NCBI GenBank assembly: GCA_039045975.1
Contig: JBCCJA010000010.1
Span: 1 to 64,000, forward strand
DNA length: 64,000 nt
From: JBCCJA01 sp039045975
Lineage (GTDB): Bacteria; Planctomycetota; Planctomycetia; Planctomycetales; Planctomycetaceae
Direction: 5' to 3'
Each line of letters begins with the position of its first letter. The stretch's first letter is position 1. The position numbers were made by a program, and so were the translations under genes. Below are positions 46,125-53,856 of the stretch, one piece after another. The notes under the pieces are model-generated. The model was not told the origin of the DNA and did not search any database. It worked only from the letters and a program-made list of their open reading frames with translations.

Positions 46125-48887
46125 ATGCGTCCGAACGTCACGACCTCCGCCCTCGCGTCCGCGACCGCCGCGATCCTGCTCCCGCTCGGCGTCACCGCCG
46201 TCGCCCGGGCCGACGCACCCCCGAAAGCCGACGGCATGACCCCGCTCCGCACGATCGAAGGAATCTCCGAGTACGAACTCGGCAACGGGCTACGCGTCCT
46301 GCTGTTCCCCGACGAGACGAAGCCGACCGTCACCGTGAACCTGACGGTGCTCGTCGGCTCACGGCACGAGGGCTACGGCGAAGCCGGCATGGCGCACCTT
46401 CTGGAGCACATGGTCTTCAAGGGCACGCCGACGCGGTCCGACATCCCGGAAATGCTCAAGGCCCGCGGCGCGAGCTTCAACGGGACGACCTGGTTCGACC
46501 GCACGAACTACTACGAGACCCTCCCGGCGAGTGACGAGAACCTCGAATTCGCCCTCGCCCTCGAGGCCGACCGGTTCGTCAACAGCCTCATCCGCGGCGA
46601 GGACCTCGCGTCCGAAATGACCGTCGTCCGCAACGAGTTCGAGCGGGGCGAGAACAGCCCGCAGCGGATCTTGCGGCAGCGGATCCAGTCGGCCGCCTAC
46701 GACTGGCACGGCTACGGCCGCTCGACGATCGGCAACCGCGCCGATATCGAACGCGTCCCGGTCGCCAACCTGAAGGCCTTCTACGAGAAGTACTACCGCC
46801 CCGAGAACGCGGTCCTCGTCGTCGCCGGCCGCTTCGACCCGGCGAAGGCGGTCGAGTTCATCTCGACGCACTTCGCGCCGCTGACGAACCCCGACGAGCC
46901 CCTGCCGACGACCTACACCGAAGAGCCGGCCCAGGACGGCGAGCGGACCGTCACGCTCCGCCGCGTCGGCGAGGTCGGGCTCGCCGGGTTCGCGTACCAC
47001 ATCCCGGCGGGCGGCTCGCCCGAATTCCCGGCCGTCGACGTGCTCGCCGAGGCGCTCGGCTCGTCCCCGTCGGGGCGCATCTACAAAGCGGTTGTCGAAC
47101 CGGGGCTCGCCGCCGACGCGGCCAGTTACGCCTTCGCGCTGCACGACCCGGGCCTGTTGCAGGGCTTCGCGGAGGCGGCCGACGGGAACGACCCGCGCGA
47201 TGTTCTCGCGAAGATGCTCGAAACGGTCGAACGCGTCGCCGAAGAGCCGATCACCGAGGAAGAAGTTGCTCGCGCGAAGGCGAAGCTGCTCAAGCAGCGG
47301 GAGCTCGTCGCGAACGACAGCGGTCGCATCGCGATCGAACTCAGCGACTGGGCCGCGATGGGCGACTGGCGGCTGTTCTTCCTCTACCGCGACCGGCTGG
47401 AGGCGGTGACCGTCGAGGACGTCAACGCCGCCGCCGCGAAGTACCTGCAGCGGGAGAACCGCACCGCCGGCGTGTTCTTGCCGACGAAGGCGCCCGTCAG
47501 CGTGCCGGTCGCGCCGACGCTCGACATCGCCGAGCAGGTCGACGGGTATACCGGCCGCGAGGTCGCCGACCTCGGCGAGGCGTTCGACGTCGCGCCCGCG
47601 AACGTCGAGTCCCGGCTGACGCGGACGAAGGCAGGCGACGGCGATTTCGACCTGCTGCTGCTGCCGAAACAGAACCGCGGCTCGACCGTCTCGGCGCGGG
47701 TCGTCCTGCGGTACGGCAACGCCGAAGACCTCTCCGGCCTCGCGACGGCCTGCGAGATGCTGCCCCGGCTGATGCTCCGCGGGACGTCGACGAAGACGCG
47801 GGAGCAGATTCAAGACGAGCTCGACCGGCTGCAGGCCCGGCTGACGGGCAGCGGCTCGGCCGGCGCCGCCGCCTTCGCGATCAAGGCGAAGCGGGAGACG
47901 CTGCCCGCCGTGCTCGACCTGCTGACCGAGATCGTCACCGACGCGACCCTGCCGGCCGACGAACTCGAGATCATGCGGAAGGCCGAGCTGGCGACGCTAA
48001 AAGCCCGTCTCGTCGACCCGCAGGCCCTCGCCCCGAACGCCGTGCGGCGTCGCCTTTCTCCGTGGCCGTCCGACGACCCGCGGTATGTACCGACGCTCGA
48101 AGAGGAAGTCGCCCGCGTCGAGTCGGTCACCCGCGACCAGCTGCTGCGGCTGAAGGAGGAATTCCTGAACGGCGACGCAGGGGCGGCGACGTTCGTCGGC
48201 ACGTTCGACGTCGACGACGCGACGTCGCGTGTCAAGACGTTGCTCGCGAGTCTCGACGGGCCGGTCCCGTACCGCCGGCTCGGGGACCGTGCGCCGGAGA
48301 CGCTCGCGGCCGAATCTTTGGAGATCAACACGCCGGACAAGAAGAACGCGGTCTATTTCAACGCGACGGCCTTCGCGCTGTCCGACACCGATGCCGACTA
48401 TCCGGCGGTGTTGCTCGGCAACTTCATCCTCGGCGGCGGGTCGCTGTCGTCGCGCCTCGGCGACCGGGTCCGGCAGCAGGAGGGCCTGTCGTACGGCGTC
48501 GGCTCGGGCTTCAGTGCCCAGGCGCTCGACGAGCGGGCCGCGTTCTACATCTATGCGATCTCGAACCCGGAGAACGTGCCGCGGCTGAAGCAGGTCGTCC
48601 GCGAAGAACTCGACCGGTATCTCGCCGAGGGCCCGACGGACGAAGAGGTCGAACAGGCCCGCGGCGGTTACCTGCAGCAGGTCGCGGTCGAGCGGTCGGA
48701 CGACGGCGAACTGGCCCGCGTTTTGTCCGCGACCGCCCGCGACGGGCGGACGATGGCGTTTTACGAGACGCTCGAAGAGGCACTCGGCGGCCTTACCGCC
48801 GAAGAAGTACGGGCGGCTTTCGCCCGCTACATCGACGTCGACCGCCTCGTCTTGGCCGTCGCCGGAGACTTCGGCAAGGACGACTAG
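46125..48887 (+). CDS. M16 family zinc metallopeptidase (insulinase/pitrilysin type), two-lobed
   Basis: The 920-aa protein has a signal peptide (ILLPLGVTAVARADA) and two M16 lobes. The first has the inverted zinc motif HLLEH (residues 91-95) with the downstream Glu in VVRNEFERGENSP. The second lobe, from about residue 490, keeps the fold (VVLRYGNAEDLSGLATACEMLPRLML, then QQEGLSYGVGSGFSAQ) but no zinc motif, as is normal for the family. It should degrade peptides in the periplasm. It ends before a convergent transglutaminase gene with a REP-like pair between them. Confidence 0.93.
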   Translation: MRPNVTTSALASATAAILLPLGVTAVARADAPPKADGMTPLRTIEGISEYELGNGLRVLLFPDETKPTVTVNLTVLVGSRHEGYGEAGMAHLLEHMVFKGTPTRSDIPEMLKARGASFNGTTWFDRTNYYETLPASDENLEFALALEADRFVNSLIRGEDLASEMTVVRNEFERGENSPQRILRQRIQSAAYDWHGYGRSTIGNRADIERVPVANLKAFYEKYYRPENAVLVVAGRFDPAKAVEFISTHFAPLTNPDEPLPTTYTEEPAQDGERTVTLRRVGEVGLAGFAYHIPAGGSPEFPAVDVLAEALGSSPSGRIYKAVVEPGLAADAASYAFALHDPGLLQGFAEAADGNDPRDVLAKMLETVERVAEEPITEEEVARAKAKLLKQRELVANDSGRIAIELSDWAAMGDWRLFFLYRDRLEAVTVEDVNAAAAKYLQRENRTAGVFLPTKAPVSVPVAPTLDIAEQVDGYTGREVADLGEAFDVAPANVESRLTRTKAGDGDFDLLLLPKQNRGSTVSARVVLRYGNAEDLSGLATACEMLPRLMLRGTSTKTREQIQDELDRLQARLTGSGSAGAAAFAIKAKRETLPAVLDLLTEIVTDATLPADELEIMRKAELATLKARLVDPQALAPNAVRRRLSPWPSDDPRYVPTLEEEVARVESVTRDQLLRLKEEFLNGDAGAATFVGTFDVDDATSRVKTLLASLDGPVPYRRLGDRAPETLAAESLEINTPDKKNAVYFNATAFALSDTDADYPAVLLGNFILGGGSLSSRLGDRVRQQEGLSYGVGSGFSAQALDERAAFYIYAISNPENVPRLKQVVREELDRYLAEGPTDEEVEQARGGYLQQVAVERSDDGELARVLSATARDGRTMAFYETLEEALGGLTAEEVRAAFARYIDVDRLVLAVAGDFGKDD

Positions 48888-48941
48888 AAGCGGTTGCATT
48901 ACTTGCCCGCAGCATAAGCTGTGGCTGCAACTCCGAGATCT

Positions 48942-49026
48942 GTAGGGCAGGCCCCCGCCTGCCGCATTTCGAGCGTACGTGATGTCCGAGGTCACCGGAA
49001 ATTCGGCAGGCGGGGGCCTGCCCTAC
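48942..49026. repeat. REP-like inverted pair, GTAGGG type (copy A)
   Basis: A 23-bp arm at 48942-48964 is perfectly inverted at 49004-49026, with a 39-bp spacer. Each arm begins GTAGGG and is itself a hairpin (GGCAGGC/GCCTGCC). It occupies the gap between convergent genes. The same plan recurs at 61648-61737. GTAG-headed palindromes in inverted pairs are typical of REP/BIME elements. Confidence 0.75.
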
Positions 49027-49081
49027 GAATTTTCGGACACGCGCTCGTAATCGGTGTCTTGAAACCGTTCCCGGCCGCAGC

Positions 49082-50011
49082 TCACCCGGCGGGCGTCGCC
49101 GCGAAGGGCAGCGACCGTCCGACCGGTTGTTCCAAATCGAGCGGAGCGACGTCGACGCTGACCGACAGGCTGTGATCGCCGCCTCCGACGAACAGCCCGC
49201 GGACTGGCGGCACGTCGCCGTAGTCGCGGCCCCAGCCGATGACGACGTGGTCTTCGTTGATCGGCACGTCGTTCGTCGGGTCGAGGTCGAGCCAACCGGC
49301 GTCGCCGCAGAAGACCGAGACCCAGGCGTGCGACGCGGCCGCGCCGATCATCCGCGGCCGGCCCGGCGCCGGGATCGAGCGGACGTAGCCGCTGACGTAG
49401 CGGGCCGGCAGGCCGAGCGAGCGGAGCATCGCGATCATCACGTGCGCGAAGTCTTGGCAGACGCCCGCGCGGAGACCGAACGCTTCGGTCGCGGCCGTCG
49501 CGACGTTCGTCGCGTTGATGTCGTACGTGAACTCCTCGTGGACGCGTGACATCAGGTCGCGGGCGGCCTCGACGACGGGCCGGCCCGGCTCGAACGACTT
49601 CGCGGCGAAGTCGCGGAAGTCGGCCGACGCGACGACCAGCGGCGAGTCGAACAAGAACTGATGCGCGTCGAGCCACGCCGGCGTGCGGTCGGTCGCGAGG
49701 CGGTTGCGGACCTCCTCCCAACGCCCGCCCGGCCCGAGTTGGGCGACGACGTCCCCGCGGTCGACGTGCAGTTCGCTCGACGCCCGGACGCTGAGGCCGG
49801 TGTAGCGGCGGTCGATCGAGAAGAACGCCACCGGGTTGCCGTAGTAGTCGACCGCGTGGCTGACAGCGTTCGGCTCGGGGTCGATCGTCAGTTCGAACGA
49901 CACGACCGTCTGCCCCGGTAGCGTCCGCGGCTCCAGGCGGAGCATGTTGTGGCTGATCGGGACCGAGTCGCTGTAGCGATAGGTCGTGACATGCTCGATC
50001 TGATATCGCAT
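49082..50011 (-). CDS. Transglutaminase-like cysteine protease family protein
   Basis: The 309-aa protein has the N-terminal beta domain (MRYQIEHVTTYRYSDSVPIS) that precedes bacterial transglutaminase-like domains. The catalytic triad is Cys185 in AGVCQDFAH, His228 in SHAWVSVF, and Asp244 in LDLDPTN. No signal peptide is visible, so it is probably cytoplasmic. It lies 34 bp downstream of the ATP-grasp/alpha-E gene. This is a known conserved association, proposed to work together in peptide ligation or modification. Confidence 0.92.
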   Translation of the reverse strand: MRYQIEHVTTYRYSDSVPISHNMLRLEPRTLPGQTVVSFELTIDPEPNAVSHAVDYYGNPVAFFSIDRRYTGLSVRASSELHVDRGDVVAQLGPGGRWEEVRNRLATDRTPAWLDAHQFLFDSPLVVASADFRDFAAKSFEPGRPVVEAARDLMSRVHEEFTYDINATNVATAATEAFGLRAGVCQDFAHVMIAMLRSLGLPARYVSGYVRSIPAPGRPRMIGAAASHAWVSVFCGDAGWLDLDPTNDVPINEDHVVIGWGRDYGDVPPVRGLFVGGGDHSLSVSVDVAPLDLEQPVGRSLPFAATPAG

Positions 50012-50045
50012 CGGTCGGTCCGAACGGGCTGGCCCACGCGCGGGG

Positions 50046-52604
50046 TCACCCGCCGTGGAATTCGTCGAGCGAACGCGAAATGTCGCTGTGGTGTAGATAG
50101 CGGTCGGAGAGCGCCTTCGCGAGCGGCGGGATGTCGGTCGTCAGGACTTCGAGCACGTCGACGAGCGGCTCGACCGAGTGGCCGGGCCGGTCGAGCGACG
50201 CCGCGTCGAACATGCGGACGCGGTGCAGCGGCGTGGCGATGCGGCGTTCGATCGGCGTCAGCCCGGCGGTGCGTTGGTCCCGCGGTAACCTCGCGATGTG
50301 GTCCGCGACCGCCGCGAGGCGGAACGCGACCGAGCCCGGGTTCGACTCGTCGGTCACGAGCAGGTCGACGACGGCGTGCAGCCGCAGCTCGGAGAAGTAA
50401 CGCGTGCGGTAGGTCGTGACGACGTCGGCGATTTCGAGAATCGCCTCCAGCGGCACGTCTTCGGGCTGTGCCGCATCGAGTACTAGAAATCGCAGCAGCC
50501 GGGTCGTCGCGAGCACCCGCTCCAGCTGACGCCCGATGTCGAGGAACCGCCACCCGAGCGTCCGCGTCATGCGGTCCGCCACGATCCCGTCGAACGCCGA
50601 CAGGTCGAGCATCAGTTCGTTGACCCAGCCGAACGCCGGCGACATGCCCCGCGACTGGCGAAACCCGGGCGGCGTCAGCGCGGTCAGCTGCGCGACGATC
50701 CGCCAGCCGTCGACTGACAGGCGGTCCCGTTGGTTCGCCGCCAGCCGACGCATCTCCGTCAGATTCGCCCACAGGCTGCGGCCGTTGCGGACGCCAGGGG
50801 CCGAGACCGTTTCACGCAGCAGTTCATAGAGCGGCTCGGGCGCCGCGGCCGCGTAGTCGGGGAGGATCGACGCCGACCCCTGCGGCGCGAGCATGCCGTT
50901 GACCGCGTTCAGCAAGATCGGCAGGTCGTCCCGTACGCCCGAGTCGTACCCGCCCGCGACCCGCGTCAGGAACGCGCGGACGAGCGCGGCCCCCGACTCG
51001 GCCCGGGCGGCGTGGCGGCCGAGCCAGAACAGGTCGTCGGCGACGCGACTGGGAAGCTCCGCCCCGGCACGCCGCAGCCGCACGCGGCCGCGGTCGGTCA
51101 GCAACGACGTCGGCCTGACCGGCTCGTCCGACGTGACCCAGGTGTCTTTGAAGCGGTCGCCGACGCCGAAGGTGACGTCGGGCGTGTCAGGCTGTGTCGT
51201 CAGGTGCGTCAGCCCGCCCGGCAGGACGGCGACGTCGTCGGTCCCGACGGCCGTCGCGAACGTCCGGATCGCGGAGTAGGCCGACGCGACCGCGACCTGC
51301 CCGCGTCCGCCGGTCGCCGGCAGCGTCGGGCGCCGGATCGACTCCTGGGCGACGAACGCCTGCGGGTCGGCCTCGACTTCGGCGAGCAACGCGTCGCGGT
51401 CGTCGGCCCGCATCCGTCCGGGCCGGCGGGACGGCCCGCCGCCGAACGCGTCGCGAATGATGAGGTCGTCGAAGTGCTTCCGGACGTGCGCGAGGGCGTC
51501 GGCCCCGCCGCACCACCAGGTCGCCGTCGAGGGCAGGATCAGTTCTTCGTCGAGCAGCCGCCGGCAGAGCGGCCTCAGAAACGCGAGGAACGCCGGCGCT
51601 TCGACCAGCCCGGTGCCGGGCGGATTCACGACCGCGACGTTCCGGCGGCGGATCGACTGGAGCAGGCCGGCGACGCCGGCGGTGTCGCGTCCGTCGATTT
51701 CGAGCGGGTCGCAGCGGTGTGAGCCGATCCGCCGGACGAGCACGTCGATCGGGACCAGCCCGCCGAGCGTCTTCAACATCAGCCGGTCGTCCCGGGCGCC
51801 GAGGTCCTTGCCCTGGACGATCGGGTAGCCGAGGTACCTCGCGAGATAGACGTCTTCGAAAAACTCGTCCGCGTCGGGACCGGCCGAGAGGACGACGACG
51901 TGCGGCTCGCGGTCGCCGTACGCGGCCAGCGACCCGAGCTGCTCCCTCATCGCGATGAAGAACGGGGCGAGCCGACGGACCGCGCAGTCGCGATATATCT
52001 CCGGGAACGCCTGCGACAGGACGATCCGGTTCTCCAGGGCGTGGCCGACGCCGCGGGGATCTTCGGTGTGGTCGGCGAGGACCCGCCAGCTGCCGTCGGG
52101 GTCGCGGACGATGTCGGCGGCATAGAACTGCAGCCAGCGTCCGGACGGGGCCGGCAACTCCTGCCAAGGCCGGCGGAAGCCGGCGTTCCGGTAGACGAGC
52201 GTCGGCGGCAGCGTCCCGTCGGCGAGGAGCGTCCGCGGGCCGTACAGGTCGGCGAGGACCAGCTCCAGGATCCGCATCCTCTGCCGCAGGCCGCGTTCGA
52301 TCTCTTCCCAGTCGGAGGCGGCGACGACGTTCGGGATCGCGTCGAGCTTCCATAGCCGCGACGGGTCCTCGCCGCGGCCGGCGAGTGTGTAATTCGCCCC
52401 GTTCTCTTTCAGCGTTTTTTCGACGTTCCGCCAGCGGCGGGCGACCTCGACCTTGCCGAGCGATTCCACGCCCCGGACGAGACGCGCCGCCTGAGCCCGC
52501 GGCGTGCCGTCGGCCTCGAAACAGCCGTCGAAAGAGCCGTCGGGCGGGCGATACCCGCCGAAGATCGATCCCGCGGTGCCGGACGGAAGCGGCGGACCGT
52601 CCAC
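50046..52604 (-). CDS. Circularly permuted ATP-grasp / alpha-E domain fusion protein
   Basis: The start is uncertain. The GTG at 52602-52604 is chosen because CCGGAG lies four bases upstream; the frame extends to a TTG at 52775. The 852-aa product has an N-terminal circularly permuted type 2 ATP-grasp domain (LELVLADLYGPRTLL, LQFYAADIVRDPDGSW, VLADHTEDPRGVGHALENR, VNPPGTGLVEAPAFLAFL, then DLIIRDAF). From about residue 490 it has an all-helical alpha-E domain (DDLFWLGRHAARAES; WRFLDIGRQLERVLATTRLL). These domains are often separate adjacent genes; here they are fused. With the downstream transglutaminase it forms a predicted peptide-synthesis module. Confidence 0.88.
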   Translation of the reverse strand: MDGPPLPSGTAGSIFGGYRPPDGSFDGCFEADGTPRAQAARLVRGVESLGKVEVARRWRNVEKTLKENGANYTLAGRGEDPSRLWKLDAIPNVVAASDWEEIERGLRQRMRILELVLADLYGPRTLLADGTLPPTLVYRNAGFRRPWQELPAPSGRWLQFYAADIVRDPDGSWRVLADHTEDPRGVGHALENRIVLSQAFPEIYRDCAVRRLAPFFIAMREQLGSLAAYGDREPHVVVLSAGPDADEFFEDVYLARYLGYPIVQGKDLGARDDRLMLKTLGGLVPIDVLVRRIGSHRCDPLEIDGRDTAGVAGLLQSIRRRNVAVVNPPGTGLVEAPAFLAFLRPLCRRLLDEELILPSTATWWCGGADALAHVRKHFDDLIIRDAFGGGPSRRPGRMRADDRDALLAEVEADPQAFVAQESIRRPTLPATGGRGQVAVASAYSAIRTFATAVGTDDVAVLPGGLTHLTTQPDTPDVTFGVGDRFKDTWVTSDEPVRPTSLLTDRGRVRLRRAGAELPSRVADDLFWLGRHAARAESGAALVRAFLTRVAGGYDSGVRDDLPILLNAVNGMLAPQGSASILPDYAAAAPEPLYELLRETVSAPGVRNGRSLWANLTEMRRLAANQRDRLSVDGWRIVAQLTALTPPGFRQSRGMSPAFGWVNELMLDLSAFDGIVADRMTRTLGWRFLDIGRQLERVLATTRLLRFLVLDAAQPEDVPLEAILEIADVVTTYRTRYFSELRLHAVVDLLVTDESNPGSVAFRLAAVADHIARLPRDQRTAGLTPIERRIATPLHRVRMFDAASLDRPGHSVEPLVDVLEVLTTDIPPLAKALSDRYLHHSDISRSLDEFHGG

Positions 52605-52844
52605 AAGCTCCGGGGGCACGCAGGACCTCACGATGTCGAACTGGCAGAGCAAGAGTATGGCACCGCGGGTCGGCAGCGACGAGCCGCGGCGGTCTTGTAT
52701 GTGTGAATCCACGAAGGGGTTTGCCACGCACGACGGCAAAATCGGCCCGGCGATCAGCCGATGCTCGACCGACAAAATTCTGCCGTTAGGGTGCGAATCG
52801 GAGGCGGGCCGTCCGCCCGTAGTCTTGTGCAGGAGGCCCGATCG

Positions 52845-53771
52845 ATGCCGACGATTCTGATCGTCGACGACTCCGCCGCGGACCGTCGGCTCGCCGGCGG
52901 ATTGCTATCGCGTGACGGCTGGGAGGTCGCGTACGCCGAGGACGGACGCGACGCCTTCGAGCAGCTCGAAGGCCGGACCGAAGACGCGTCGACCGACAAA
53001 GTCTTCGACGCGGTCCTGACCGACCTGCAGATGCCGCACATGGACGGCCTCGAGCTGACCGAACGGGTCAACCGCGCCTTCCCGCTCGTGCCGGTCATCC
53101 TGATGACGTCGCTAGGGAGCGAGGACATCGCCGTGCGGGCCCTGCAGGCCGGTGCCGCCAGCTACGTCCCGAAGCGGAACCTCGCCAAACGGCTGCGGCT
53201 GACCGCGAAGCAGATACTCGCCGCCGCCGCCGAAGACCGCGACCACTCACGGCTGACCGAGCGACTCGTCAGACAAGAATTCGTCTACGAACTGACGAGC
53301 GATCTCGGTCTCGTCTCGGCCGCGGTGCGGGCCGTGCGGGCGTTGTTCAACGGCTCGCCGTTTATCGACGACAAGACGAAGCTGAGGCTGTCGGTCGCGT
53401 TCGAGGAGGCGTTACTCAACGCCGTCTACCACGGGAACCTCGAGGTCGATTCCGAACTCAAGGAGGCCGACCACCAAGCGTTTTATGACCTCGCGGAGAA
53501 GCGGTCGGCGGAACCGCCATTCAGCGACCGCGTCGCTCGGGTACACGTCGCGATATCGAAGTCCGAAATCCGCGTCGTGATCGACGACGACGGGCCCGGC
53601 TTCGACGCGGCGTCGCTGCCCGACCCGACGAGCCCGGAGAATCTCGCCCGGCCGCACGGACGCGGACTGATTCTGATCCGAACCTTCATGGACGAAGTGC
53701 TCCACAACGAGCGGGGGAATCAGATCACGATGGTGAAAACTCTCGGGTTCGAACCGGCGTTCGTCGGTTAA
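52845..53771 (+). CDS. Response regulator fused to an anti-sigma-factor-type HATPase
   Basis: A strong AGGAGG at 52831-52836 fixes the ATG at 52845; the product is 308 aa. Residues 1-125 are a receiver domain with acidic Asp8/Asp9, phospho-acceptor Asp60 in VLTDLQMPHMDG and Lys110 in YVPK. Residues 160-305 are an RsbW-like HATPase (EEALLNAVYHGN, DDDGPGFD, PHGRGLILIRTFMDEV), very similar in its motifs to the protein at 17896. Phosphorylation may control its binding to an STAS antagonist or sigma factor. Its cognate kinase is not adjacent. Confidence 0.9.
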   Translation: MPTILIVDDSAADRRLAGGLLSRDGWEVAYAEDGRDAFEQLEGRTEDASTDKVFDAVLTDLQMPHMDGLELTERVNRAFPLVPVILMTSLGSEDIAVRALQAGAASYVPKRNLAKRLRLTAKQILAAAAEDRDHSRLTERLVRQEFVYELTSDLGLVSAAVRAVRALFNGSPFIDDKTKLRLSVAFEEALLNAVYHGNLEVDSELKEADHQAFYDLAEKRSAEPPFSDRVARVHVAISKSEIRVVIDDDGPGFDAASLPDPTSPENLARPHGRGLILIRTFMDEVLHNERGNQITMVKTLGFEPAFVG

Positions 53772-53856
53772 AATAGCGGAGTCGACGCGTACCGCGGCGG
53801 CCCGCTCAAAAACCGCCGATAGCCGCCTGAACCGCGCCCGATCGCGGTAGGTCCTG

